Assembly (NCBI GenBank): GCA_016208415.1
Contig: JACQYB010000054.1
Coordinates: 19,081 to 83,080 of the forward strand
DNA length: 64,000 nucleotides
Direction: 5' to 3'
DNA from: Betaproteobacteria bacterium
GTDB lineage: Bacteria; Pseudomonadota; Gammaproteobacteria; Burkholderiales; Rhodocyclaceae
The notes beneath the pieces are model-generated. The model worked only from the letters and a program-made list of their open reading frames with translations, was not told the DNA's origin and did not search any database. This document shows positions 27,874 through 36,780 of the stretch, piece after piece. Both the position numbers and the translations under genes were made by a program. Each line of letters starts with the position of its first letter. Position 1 is the first letter of the stretch.

Positions 27874-29561
27874 CGCGCATCGTCACCCGCCCGGTCCCGC
27901 CGGGTGCGGCGTTCCGCCTCGAAGGCGCGGGTGTGCATCCGCTGCTGGCGCGGCTCTACGCCGCCCGGGGCGTGCGCAGCCGCGCCGAGGTGGACTACCG
28001 CCTCGCCGGACTGCTCGATCCCGCCCTGCTCACCGGCGCCGCCGAGGCCGCCGCCATGCTGGCCGACGCGATTCGCGCGCGCCGGCGCCTGCTCATCGTC
28101 GCCGACTACGATTGCGACGGCGCCACCGCCTGCGCCGTGGGAATGCGCGCGCTGCGGCAGATGGGAGCGGAGGTGACCTACCTCGTGCCCAACCGCTTCG
28201 ACTACGGCTACGGCCTCACGCCCCCCATCGTCGAACTGGCGGCACGGCAGAAGCCGGACATGATCATCACGGTGGACAACGGCATCGCCAGCCTGGAGGG
28301 CATTGAGGCCGCCCGTCATGCCGGCATCGGGACGCTCATCACCGACCACCACCTGCCGGGGGACGAGTTGCCCCGGGCCGATGTCATCGTCAATCCGAAC
28401 CAGCCCGGCTGCCGCTTTCCGAGCAAGAACCTGGCGGGCGTGGGGGTGATGTTCTACGTCATGCTGGCGCTGCGCGCCGAACTGCGCCGCCGCGGCAGCT
28501 TCGCCGCCCGGCCGGAGCCGCAGTTGGCGCAGCTCCTCGACCTGGTGGCCCTGGGTACCGTGGCCGACGTGGTGCGCCTGGACTACAACAACCGCATCCT
28601 CGTCGCCCAGGGGCTGGCGCGCATGCGCGCCAGCCAGATGCAGGCCGGCGTGCGGGCGCTGTTTCACATTGCCGGTCGCGATCCCGTCCAGGCGGGGGCG
28701 TTCGACCTCGGCTTCACCGTGGGGCCGCGCCTCAACGCCGCCGGCCGGCTCGCCGACATGGGCCGGGGCATCGAGGCGCTGATCACCGACGACGACGCCC
28801 GCGCGCGCAACATCGCCGCCGAACTCGACGCCCTCAACCGCGAGCGCCGCGGCATGGAGGCGGACATGCAGGAGCAGGCCGCCGCCCTCCTTGAATCCAT
28901 CGACCCTGAGCGGGACATGGGCGTCACCCTGTTCGACCCCACCTGGCACCAGGGCGTCGTGGGCCTGCTCGCCTCCCGGGTGAAGGATCGTCTGCACCGC
29001 CCCACCATCGCCTTCGGCCGCAGCGGCGACGGCGAACTCAAGGGCTCGGGCCGGTCCATTCGCGGCGTGCATCTGCGTGACGTCCTGGACCTGGTCACCA
29101 AGCGCCATCCCGGCCTGATCCTGCGCTTCGGCGGGCACGCCGCCGCGGCCGGGCTGACCATCCGCGAGGCCGATCTCGAGCCGTTCCGCGCCGCTTTCGC
29201 CGCCACCGTGGCCGAGGTGCTCGAACCGGCGGACGCCGCGCGCACCCTGGAGACCGACGGCACCCTGGAGACCGGCTACCTGGGACTGGAGACGCTGCGG
29301 ATGATCGAGCGCGAAGTGTGGGGACAGGCCTTTCCGGCCCCCCTGTTCGCCGACGAGTTCGCCGTGGAAAACCAGCGCCTGGTCAAGGAACGGCATCTGC
29401 GCCTGGTGCTGCGCCGCGGCAGCCAGCGCTTCGAGGCCATCCGCTTCGGACACACCGACCCGGCACCCGCCCTCATCCGTGCCGTCTATCGCCCCGCCAT
29501 CGACGAGTACCAGGGCCTCGCCCGGGTCCAACTCCTGCTCGACCACATCGAGCCGAAGTAG
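27870..29561 (+). CDS. recJ: Single-stranded-DNA-specific exonuclease RecJ
   Basis: A 563-residue DHH-family 5'-3' exonuclease used in recombination and mismatch repair. Catalytic motifs are ADYDCDGATA, TDHHLPGDELP and later VTLFDPTWHQGVVGL and GGHAAAAGL of the DHHA1 domain, with an OB-fold C-terminus. The GTG at 27870 overlaps the stop of the RpfE-like gene and gives the normal family length; the upstream part of the long frame is a shadow. In related genomes prfB usually follows closely, but here a 9-kb polysaccharide locus intervenes. Confidence 0.94.
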   Translation: MTRIVTRPVPPGAAFRLEGAGVHPLLARLYAARGVRSRAEVDYRLAGLLDPALLTGAAEAAAMLADAIRARRRLLIVADYDCDGATACAVGMRALRQMGAEVTYLVPNRFDYGYGLTPPIVELAARQKPDMIITVDNGIASLEGIEAARHAGIGTLITDHHLPGDELPRADVIVNPNQPGCRFPSKNLAGVGVMFYVMLALRAELRRRGSFAARPEPQLAQLLDLVALGTVADVVRLDYNNRILVAQGLARMRASQMQAGVRALFHIAGRDPVQAGAFDLGFTVGPRLNAAGRLADMGRGIEALITDDDARARNIAAELDALNRERRGMEADMQEQAAALLESIDPERDMGVTLFDPTWHQGVVGLLASRVKDRLHRPTIAFGRSGDGELKGSGRSIRGVHLRDVLDLVTKRHPGLILRFGGHAAAAGLTIREADLEPFRAAFAATVAEVLEPADAARTLETDGTLETGYLGLETLRMIEREVWGQAFPAPLFADEFAVENQRLVKERHLRLVLRRGSQRFEAIRFGHTDPAPALIRAVYRPAIDEYQGLARVQLLLDHIEPK

Positions 29562-29958
29562 GCTCCCGCAAAGGGGCGCCATTCACCCATCAGGCATTAT
29601 GCGATGGGCGTTGCCGAACGAGCCGCCAGAGGCCGTCCATCGGCCCGAGCCGCCACGATGAATATCGCTGCCCTCCGCGCCTGGCCAGCGTTTCCGGGGA
29701 ACGGACCGGGGCGCGAAACAGCCCCGCAACGCAGCCCAAATCGTTACTTTCCTTGTCAAAATATTCCGCCATGCGCCATGCAGACACGTTGTCGACGCGT
29801 TCCACGCGGTATAATGCGTCGGCCGTCTGCCGACCGGGCGTCAGACCCGGGACACGATGGCGCGACAGCTCCTGCATCGTTCCGCAAGACACATCACGGT
29901 CAGTCTGCGGACAGACGGTCAAAATACAAACAGCCGACCCAACGGCCTGGAGGTCAGA
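29562..29958. other. Intergenic region upstream of the polysaccharide locus
   Basis: A 397-bp stretch with no gene, just past recJ. It is slightly AT-richer in the middle (about 29,735-29,775). It carries one good sigma-70-type promoter at 29789-29815 and the GGAGG ribosome site of the epimerase gene. This is the left junction of the inserted locus; no direct repeat, tRNA fragment or insertion sequence end was recognised. Confidence 0.5.
29789..29815 (+). promoter_or_regulatory. Sigma-70-type promoter of the polysaccharide locus
   Basis: TTGTCG (29789-29794) and a perfect TATAAT (29810-29815) are separated by 15 bp, slightly short of ideal. Transcription would begin near 29822, giving an untranslated leader of about 135 nt before the epimerase gene. 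Confidence 0.55.
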
Positions 29959-31158
29959 TTGAAGAAGGTACTCACCGTTCTGGGCACGCGCCCGGAGGCG
30001 ATCAAGCTCGCCCATCTCGTCCGTCTGCTCGACGAGCGGCCGGAATTCGAATCCCGCGTCTGCGTCACCGCCCAGCACCGGGAAATGCTGGACCAGGTGC
30101 TCAGCCTGTTCGAGATCACCCCGGATTTCGACCTGGACCTGATGCGCAGCCGACAAAGCCTGACCGGCATCACCACATCCATCCTGTCCAGGCTGGACAA
30201 GGTATTCGACGAGTTCCTCCCGGACATCGTGCTGGTGCACGGCGACACCACCACCACCCTGGCCGCGAGCCTGGCTGCCTTCTACCGTCGCATACCGGTG
30301 GGTCACGTGGAAGCCGGCCTGCGCACCGGCAACATCTACTCCCCCTGGCCGGAAGAGATGAACCGCCGGGTCACCGACGCCCTCTGCACCTGGTACTTCG
30401 CGCCCACGGCAGAGTCCCGCGACAACCTGTTGCGGGAAAACGTCGCCGCGGAGAAGATCGTCCTCACCGGCAACACCGTCATCGATGCCCTGCTGGAGGT
30501 GGTGGCGAAGCTGGAGAGCAACGACCTGTTGCAGCGGCGCACCGCCGCGCTCTTCCCTTTCCTGCGCGCCGACCGGCGCCTGATCCTGGTCACCGGCCAC
30601 CGTCGCGAGAATTTCGGCGTCAAGTTCGAGCAGTTCTGCCATGCCCTGCGCCGCATCAGCGAGGAGCATTGCGACGTCCAGATCGTTTATCCGGTGCACC
30701 TCAATCCCGAGGTCCAGCGCCCCGTGCGGGCAATCCTGTCGAAAACGCCCAACGTCCACCTCATCGAACCCCAGGACTATCTGCCCTTCGTCTACCTGAT
30801 GATGAAGTCGCGCCTGATCATCACCGATTCCGGCGGCATCCAGGAGGAGGCGCCGGCGCTGGGCAAGCCGGTACTGGTGACCCGTGACACCACCGAGCGC
30901 CCCGAGGCCATCGCGGCAGGCACGGCACGGCTCGTCGGCACGGACACCGATACCATCGTGGCCGCGGCACGCCGTTTGCTCACCGACGACGCCGCATACG
31001 CCCGCATGGCCCATGCCCACAATCCCTACGGTGACGGACGCGCCTGCGAGCGCATCGTGCAGGCATTGCTCGGCCAGGCCGTGACGGCGATGAGCGAGCT
31101 TGGCGACGGCGCCGGGATCTTCGTAGAGCGGCCTTCGACGATGCGCGCGGTGGGCTGA
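29959..31158 (+). CDS. wecB: Non-hydrolysing UDP-N-acetylglucosamine 2-epimerase
   Basis: A 399-residue cytosolic enzyme interconverting UDP-GlcNAc and UDP-ManNAc. The N-terminal motif is [10 protein letters not shown], followed by [48 protein letters not shown] and the C-terminal [20 protein letters not shown]. The start is a TTG at 29959, fixed by GGAGG five bases upstream; an ATG 34 codons earlier adds a non-conserved extension. The C-terminal tail is about 20 residues longer than usual. It opens the seven-gene locus and suggests a ManNAc-containing product. Confidence 0.93.
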   Translation: MKKVLTVLGTRPEAIKLAHLVRLLDERPEFESRVCVTAQHREMLDQVLSLFEITPDFDLDLMRSRQSLTGITTSILSRLDKVFDEFLPDIVLVHGDTTTTLAASLAAFYRRIPVGHVEAGLRTGNIYSPWPEEMNRRVTDALCTWYFAPTAESRDNLLRENVAAEKIVLTGNTVIDALLEVVAKLESNDLLQRRTAALFPFLRADRRLILVTGHRRENFGVKFEQFCHALRRISEEHCDVQIVYPVHLNPEVQRPVRAILSKTPNVHLIEPQDYLPFVYLMMKSRLIITDSGGIQEEAPALGKPVLVTRDTTERPEAIAAGTARLVGTDTDTIVAAARRLLTDDAAYARMAHAHNPYGDGRACERIVQALLGQAVTAMSELGDGAGIFVERPSTMRAVG

Positions 31159-31162
31159 GGGC

Positions 31163-32668
31163 GTGGTTCGGCGAGTGCTCCGGCTCGTAACGTACGCGAC
31201 CCGTCTGGCGGGACGGACAGCCCGGCTGCTCTGGGCGGTGGTCATGCTCGCTGCCTGGAGCCTGCCGGCAACGACGTGGGCAGCACCGCCTCCCGCAGGG
31301 GTCGAACCCGCAACGGGCGCCGGTGTTGGCCAGGTGATCGAAGCCGCGTCGCCGGGCGCCGATGCGCTGGATGCATCCGTGCCGCGCCCACGGGAGGCGT
31401 CCCGCGAACAGCGGTGGGTGCTCCACGCCATCATCGTGCTCGGACTGATCGTGCTGCTCATCGCCGTCTACACCGTCCGGCACTATCACTTCACCGTCAA
31501 CCGCCTGTTTGGCACCCAGCGCCACCCGTATGTGGACATCGACACCGCCCACTGGCCAACGGTGACGGTCTTCATCGCCGCGCACAACGAGGAGGCGGTC
31601 ATCGCCGACTCCCTCAAGGCCCTGCTGGAGGTGGACTACCCGTTCGACAAACTGACCCTCATGCCGGTCAATGACCGATCCTCCGACCGCACGCGCGAGA
31701 TCATCGACAGCATCGTCGCGCGCCATCCGGGGCGCATCAGGCCGTTCCACCGCAGCAGCGGCAAGCCCGGCAAGGCTGCGGCGCTCAAGGACGCCACGGC
31801 GCTGGTGAGCAGCGACATCATCATCGTCTTCGACGCCGACTACCTGCCCTCCCGCGGCCTGATCAAGCAACTGGTGGCCCCATTCTTCGACCCCGAGGTG
31901 GGCGCCACCATGGGCCGCGTGGTGCCGCAGAACGTGGGCACCAACCTGCTCACCCGCATGCTCGACCTGGAGCGCGCCGGCGGCTACCAGGTGGACCAGC
32001 AGGCGCGCATGAACCTGGGGCTGGTGCCGCAGTACGGCGGCACGGTGGGCGGCATCCGCATCAAGGCGCTGGAGAGCATCGGCGGCTGGCACGACGACGT
32101 GCTGGCCGAGGACACCGATCTCACCTATCGCCTGTTGCTCAAGAACTGGAAGACGGTCTATCAGAACCGCTCCGAGTGCTACGAAGAGGTGCCCGAGAGT
32201 TGGGCGGTGCGGCAGCGCCAGATCATGCGCTGGGCCAAGGGCCACAACCAGGCCATGATCCGCCACCTCTCCTTCACCATGGGCTCGGCCCAACTCCGGC
32301 TGTTTGAACGCCTGGACGGCATGGCGTTGCTGGGCGTGTACGCCATGTCGCCGCTCATCGTTGCGGGATGGCTGCTGGCGGTGCTGCTGTTCTACTTCAC
32401 CAACTCCTGGCTGGTCCCGGGCGCCATCGTGCTGTTCGCCCTGATCTCGTACACCGCGCTGGGAAATACCGCCGCGTTCTTCGAGATTGCCGCCGCGGCC
32501 CGCCTCGACGGCAGTCGCGAGCGCATCCGCCTGTTGCCCCTGAATCTGCTCGGGTTCGTCGTGAGCATCACCGCCATCACCCGTGCCACGGTCAGTCAGC
32601 TCCTGGACGCCGTGCTCAAGCGCGAGTTCAAGTGGGACAAGACCGTGCGTTACCGTCAGAGCCGATAG
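31163..32668 (+). CDS. Processive GT2 glycosyltransferase (polysaccharide synthase)
   Basis: A 501-residue membrane protein. A signal-like hydrophobic N-terminus (about 20-40) and a Pro/Ala-rich linker precede a membrane helix (86-104). The GT-A domain has Asp171 in MPVND, the DxD motif D224-A-D226, acceptor-site Asp317 in LAEDTDL and the Q353xxRW357 motif of processive synthases such as BcsA, PgaC and HasA. Three or four membrane segments follow (about 386-475). It probably polymerises and translocates a polysaccharide across the inner membrane. No PilZ domain is present. The GTG start lies 4 bp after wecB. E. coli YaiP is a possible relative. Confidence 0.88.
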   Translation: MVRRVLRLVTYATRLAGRTARLLWAVVMLAAWSLPATTWAAPPPAGVEPATGAGVGQVIEAASPGADALDASVPRPREASREQRWVLHAIIVLGLIVLLIAVYTVRHYHFTVNRLFGTQRHPYVDIDTAHWPTVTVFIAAHNEEAVIADSLKALLEVDYPFDKLTLMPVNDRSSDRTREIIDSIVARHPGRIRPFHRSSGKPGKAAALKDATALVSSDIIIVFDADYLPSRGLIKQLVAPFFDPEVGATMGRVVPQNVGTNLLTRMLDLERAGGYQVDQQARMNLGLVPQYGGTVGGIRIKALESIGGWHDDVLAEDTDLTYRLLLKNWKTVYQNRSECYEEVPESWAVRQRQIMRWAKGHNQAMIRHLSFTMGSAQLRLFERLDGMALLGVYAMSPLIVAGWLLAVLLFYFTNSWLVPGAIVLFALISYTALGNTAAFFEIAAAARLDGSRERIRLLPLNLLGFVVSITAITRATVSQLLDAVLKREFKWDKTVRYRQSR

Positions 32669-32672
32669 GGCG

Positions 32673-33812
32673 ATGTGGGAGCTGCTTCTCATTGCGCTGG
32701 TCCTGCTGGTGTTCGGCCTGCCCATGACCCCGGCCATGATCGAGTGGGTCGGCAAGCGCGACGTGCGTCCGCTGCGCATCGTCCAGGAACACGAGGGCAA
32801 TGCAGCCTACTTCGCCCACCAATTCCGCGCCTTCATCCTCGGTGAGGTGCGCGCCCTAATGTCGGCACGCCCCACCGCCGAACCGCACGCCAACTACCGG
32901 GTGATCGGCGTGGGCGCGCGCTTTGTGCCCGAGGATGAAGAAACGACACGAGGCGAGGTGGACCGGATCCTGGTCGGCTTCGGCGACCTGCGCCTGCCCG
33001 ACGGCCTCACCTTCACCCGCGAGGTCTACAGCCGCAAGAACATCTTCGTCGGACAGAGGGTCCAGGTGCGTGCCACCCTGGCCGAACACCGCCTGCTCTT
33101 CGGCGCCGAGAGCGCGCTGTTGCGCTGGGCCCATGCCCGGTCCATCCACGTGGGCGCCGGAAGCATGATGCTGGGCCGGCTGTCCGCCACTTCCGACATC
33201 TTCATCGCACGCGGCAGTTACTTCCGGCGCGTCCATGCCCCCACGGTGCGCTTCGTGGCCAGCGGCGCGCCCTTGTCCGCCGGCCTGGAGGCCGGCGAGC
33301 CACCGGTGCTGCTGGACATGCTCACCGAACCGGATGACCGTTACGGCTTCGACCGCGAAGAGCCCATGCCCGCCACGCAACGCACCGGTTTCAGGCGCGT
33401 GATCCTGCCGCTGGATCCTTCCGACCGGCTGGTGGAGACCGGCGACGTGGAATTCCCGCCCAACTCGCTGTTTGACGGCGACATCATCGTCCGGGGCAGC
33501 CTCGTCATCGGAGCGGGTTCGCACATCCGCGGCAACATCAAGGCCCACGGCGACCTCACCATCGGCGACGGCGCGCACATCCAGGGCTCGACCATCGCCG
33601 TCAAGCGCCTCGACATCGGCATGGATTGCGCCATCGGCGGGCCGGTGGTGTCCGAGCGGATGATCGACATCGGCGCGCGCAGTCGCATCGGCGCGCTCGC
33701 GCAGCCGTCCACCGTCAGCGCGCCGGCCATCCGCGTGGGACCGGAGGTGGTCGCCCATGGCACCGTGTGGGCGAGAAAGCTCGGCCGCAGTTCATCCCCG
33801 GCTCAGGCATGA
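32673..33812 (+). CDS. Membrane-anchored bactofilin-like beta-repeat protein
   Basis: A 379-residue protein starting with a membrane helix (MWELLLIALVLLVFGLPM). The C-terminal third has right-handed beta-helix-type repeats rich in G/I/V: DGDIIVRGSLVIGAGSHIRG, NIKAHGDLTIGDGAHIQGS and RMIDIGARSRIGAL. These resemble the polymer-forming bactofilin (DUF583) fold. The middle includes SRKNIFVGQRVQVRATL, which looks like further repeats. I infer a scaffold that could organise the synthase at the membrane. It starts 4 bp after the synthase gene, and its stop overlaps the next ATG. Confidence 0.75.
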   Translation: MWELLLIALVLLVFGLPMTPAMIEWVGKRDVRPLRIVQEHEGNAAYFAHQFRAFILGEVRALMSARPTAEPHANYRVIGVGARFVPEDEETTRGEVDRILVGFGDLRLPDGLTFTREVYSRKNIFVGQRVQVRATLAEHRLLFGAESALLRWAHARSIHVGAGSMMLGRLSATSDIFIARGSYFRRVHAPTVRFVASGAPLSAGLEAGEPPVLLDMLTEPDDRYGFDREEPMPATQRTGFRRVILPLDPSDRLVETGDVEFPPNSLFDGDIIVRGSLVIGAGSHIRGNIKAHGDLTIGDGAHIQGSTIAVKRLDIGMDCAIGGPVVSERMIDIGARSRIGALAQPSTVSAPAIRVGPEVVAHGTVWARKLGRSSSPAQA

Positions 33813-34858
33813 TGCGCGCCGCGCAATCCCCTCCGCCCCGCCCCGTCACGGCGATGAACACAGTCCTGCGCGGATTGCTGCGCGGCCTGGTGGCCGCCTT
33901 CGCCGCCGTGTGGCTGCTCGGCTGCGAGGCCACGGCCCAGGCGCCGGAACTGGTCCTCGGCGGCTACCAGCGCGCCGACGGTGCCATCACCCTCTACCAT
34001 CACGGCGACCGGGTGGATCCCTATTTCGCCGGAATGGCCCTGCTGGCGGGAGACGCTGCGGGGATGGACGTGCGCCGCGCCGCCACCGCGTGGATCGCGT
34101 GGGCGCTGAAGCTCCAGCGCCCGGACGGTCGTTTCGACCGCTACTGCCTGGCCGGGGGCATCTGGCGCGCCTGCGACGTCGCGGATGCCGACGACTCCGC
34201 GCTCGCGGTGTGGATCGAACTGCTGGTGAAGCTGGCCCCGGCCGGGGACATGCCCACCGCCTGGGCGCAGAGCATGGACCGCACGCTGGCCTACCTCGAA
34301 CGCCTTGTCGAACCGACGCGGGGCACCTTCGTCGTCTCGGAGGCCCTCCCCGTCGGGCTGTTCATGGACAACACCGAGGTCTACCGCGCGTACCAGGCCG
34401 TGAGCGGCTATCACCGCACGCGTGGAAACGCCCGTGCCGCGCGCCAGTGGCAGCAGAAGTCCGACGCGCTGCGCGCCGCCATATGGCGCGAATTCTGGAT
34501 GCCGGCGCAGGGCCGCTACCGCGTGTCGCTTCAGCCGGGTACCCACGACGGCTTCTACCCCGAGGTCGTGGCGCAACTCTACCCCCTCCTTGCCGGGATG
34601 CCCGAACCGCGGGACAGCGCCCGTGCCTACCGGGACTGGATGGCACGCCACGAAGCGGCCTGGCAACGGCAGGCCGACACGGATTTCCCCTGGGGCCTGG
34701 TGGCGCTGGTGGCCTGGCGCCAGGGCGACGAACCGCGGGTGAGGTGCTGGCTGCATCGGGCCGCCCCCTACCGCTATTCGCCGCGCTGGAACGCCGTTGA
34801 AGAAGCGGTATTCGCCTCGCTCCTGGCCAGGAGCGGGGGCACCCCGAGCTGCGGGTAG
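33809..34858 (+). CDS. Lipoprotein with alpha/alpha-toroid-like (glycosidase-type) domain
   Basis: About 349 residues. The ATG at 33809 overlaps the previous stop (ATGA). An internal ATG at 33854 would give a standard lipoprotein signal (MNTVLRGLLRGLVAAFAAVWLLGC, in part) with the lipobox LLGC; either way a lipid-modified Cys is likely. The mature part consists of helical repeats with WIAWALKLQRPDGRFDRYC, DADDSALAVWIELL, AYLERLVEPTRGTF and DFPWGLVALVAW. These resemble alpha/alpha-barrel glycosidases or lyases such as GH8/GH88-like enzymes. A periplasmic trimming enzyme analogous in position to cellulose-operon BcsZ is inferred; catalytic acids cannot be assigned. Confidence 0.7.
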   Translation: MMRAAQSPPPRPVTAMNTVLRGLLRGLVAAFAAVWLLGCEATAQAPELVLGGYQRADGAITLYHHGDRVDPYFAGMALLAGDAAGMDVRRAATAWIAWALKLQRPDGRFDRYCLAGGIWRACDVADADDSALAVWIELLVKLAPAGDMPTAWAQSMDRTLAYLERLVEPTRGTFVVSEALPVGLFMDNTEVYRAYQAVSGYHRTRGNARAARQWQQKSDALRAAIWREFWMPAQGRYRVSLQPGTHDGFYPEVVAQLYPLLAGMPEPRDSARAYRDWMARHEAAWQRQADTDFPWGLVALVAWRQGDEPRVRCWLHRAAPYRYSPRWNAVEEAVFASLLARSGGTPSCG

Positions 34859-34885
34859 ACCGTGCGCGGCATTGGCAAGAACCGA

Positions 34886-36760
34886 ATGACAATATTGAAG
34901 CGCAAGCTGCTGGTCCTGGGAATTCTCGCCGCCATCGTCGTGGCGGGCGTGCTCATCGCCCGGATCTACCTTGATCCGTCGGAGCGGATCGTCACCCTGG
35001 GCCTGGTGGTGCCCGACGACGTGGACCCCGCGAACCCCGTCCTCACCGCGTGGCTGGACGCCGCCGCGGAGGAAGGCCTGCCGCTGCGCACCGTCAGCGC
35101 CAGCCAACTGCTGCGCCCGCGCCCCTGGGGCGGGCCGGTGGAGTACGCCGGGCTCATCCTCCCCGACACGGTGCATCGGGCCGCCAGCGACACCCTGCTG
35201 ACCCACCTGGAGCAGTACGTCCAGCGCGGCGGCCAGCTCATGGTGGTCTATGACGCGGCAACCCTCACGCTGCCCGGCGGTGCCTATGCCCGCAGGAAAT
35301 CGCGCCTGTCGGGCCTGGTGGGTGTGGATTACGCGCTCTATGACGCGCTCGGAGATCACACCCTGCGCAGCGGGGAGATTCATGCCGCGCAACACGAGAT
35401 GCTGTCCATCGGCATTCCGCCCGGGAAGTTCATCGCCGCGGCCAACGCCGCCGCCGACACCGCCGCAACAGGCAGCAAGGATGACACGGCATCCCTGCTC
35501 TCCGCCTACAAGTACGAACCACTGGCCTACGGCTTCTTCGTCACCCGCGGCAAGTACCCCGGCAAGATGCTCCTGGCCAGCGCCCAGGGCGACCTGGTGG
35601 CCGGTTATCGTCGCTTCGGCACCGGACAGGTGTTCTTCCTCAACCTCGCCGCCGGCTACCTGAAGACCCGCACCGACGGGCTCCTGCTGCACAGCTTCCT
35701 GAACTACTTCGGTGCGGAACTGGCCGGCCTGCCCGTGGTGTCGCCCGCCCCCAACGGCATCGGCGGACTGGTGATGAACTGGCACGTGGATTCCAATGCG
35801 GCGCTGCCGGCGCTGCGCCGCCTCAAGGCCACCGGGATCTTCGAACAGGGGCCCTACTCGGTACATTTCACCGCCGGCCCCGATACCCGCGCCTTCAACG
35901 ACGGCCTCGGCCTCAACATCCCCGCCAACCCCGAGGCCCAGGAATGGGTGCGATTCTTCGCCCAGCGCGGCGATGAAGTGGGTTCCCACGGCGGCTGGAT
36001 CCACGACTACTTCGGCACCCACGTCTCGGACAAGAACAGCGCCGAGTTCGAGGCTTTCCTCCAGCTCAACAAGGATGTCCTGGAGAAGATGACGGGGCGG
36101 GCGGTTACGGAATACTCCGCGCCGGTGGGGACCCATCCGCTGTGGGTTACGGAATGGATGAGGGGCAAGGACATACACTCCTACTACTCCACCGGCAACT
36201 CCGGCATGGGCCCCACCCGCAGCTACCGCAATGACCGGCGTTCCTACCAGGACGTGTGGGCCTTCCCGGTATCCATCTTCGGCGGCAACGCCTCCTTCGA
36301 GGAGATGCTCCTCGACCGGGTCCCCGAAACCGATGTGGCGTCCTGGCTGCGGGACATCACCGATTTCGCGGCCAGCCAGGGCGTGGTTCGTCTGATCTAC
36401 TTCCATCCCCCGGGGCTGATGTTCTTTCCCAATGCCGTGGATGCATGGCTCGAACGCGCGCAAGCGCATCGCGCCCAGGGTGCCTTCTCCTGGTACACCA
36501 TGGCTGACATCGCGCGCTTCATGTCCCGCCGCGACCAGGTGCAGTGGCAACTGGTACGCGCCCGCGACGGCGGCCTGACCCTCAGGGCGACGCACTCCGA
36601 TTCACTGGCGCGCGTGACCTGGCGCATTCCCGCCCGGCGCTTCGCCCGCCCCGAGATTCTGGAAGGCAAGGCTGAGATCATCGACAGGCAGCCTGAATGG
36701 CTGGTGCAAACCCGCGAAGGCGCGAGGCTCGCCTTTCGCCTGCCGCCCCAGACCCACTGA
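34886..36760 (+). CDS. Membrane-anchored divergent polysaccharide-deacetylase-like protein
   Basis: About 624 residues from ATG 34886 (a GTG at 34862 adds eight). An N-terminal helix (LLVLGILAAIVVAGVLIARI) anchors a periplasmic protein. Its N-terminal alpha/beta domain (TLGLVVPDDVD, GLILPDTVHRA) is followed by a NodB/CE4-like half: MNWHVDSNAA, HGGWIH (His368, His373), EYSAPVGTH and FHPPG. It is a clear paralogue of the protein at 2494-4689: the two share GMGPTR(S/T)YR, GWIHDY, EYSAP and WYTMA blocks. It lacks the Thr-rich insert. By position it may fill the PgaB/IcaB role of modifying the nascent polymer, but the altered motif spacing leaves activity unproven. Confidence 0.78.
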   Translation: MTILKRKLLVLGILAAIVVAGVLIARIYLDPSERIVTLGLVVPDDVDPANPVLTAWLDAAAEEGLPLRTVSASQLLRPRPWGGPVEYAGLILPDTVHRAASDTLLTHLEQYVQRGGQLMVVYDAATLTLPGGAYARRKSRLSGLVGVDYALYDALGDHTLRSGEIHAAQHEMLSIGIPPGKFIAAANAAADTAATGSKDDTASLLSAYKYEPLAYGFFVTRGKYPGKMLLASAQGDLVAGYRRFGTGQVFFLNLAAGYLKTRTDGLLLHSFLNYFGAELAGLPVVSPAPNGIGGLVMNWHVDSNAALPALRRLKATGIFEQGPYSVHFTAGPDTRAFNDGLGLNIPANPEAQEWVRFFAQRGDEVGSHGGWIHDYFGTHVSDKNSAEFEAFLQLNKDVLEKMTGRAVTEYSAPVGTHPLWVTEWMRGKDIHSYYSTGNSGMGPTRSYRNDRRSYQDVWAFPVSIFGGNASFEEMLLDRVPETDVASWLRDITDFAASQGVVRLIYFHPPGLMFFPNAVDAWLERAQAHRAQGAFSWYTMADIARFMSRRDQVQWQLVRARDGGLTLRATHSDSLARVTWRIPARRFARPEILEGKAEIIDRQPEWLVQTREGARLAFRLPPQTH

Positions 36761-36780
36761 TCCCCGTTTCCGGACACCGT

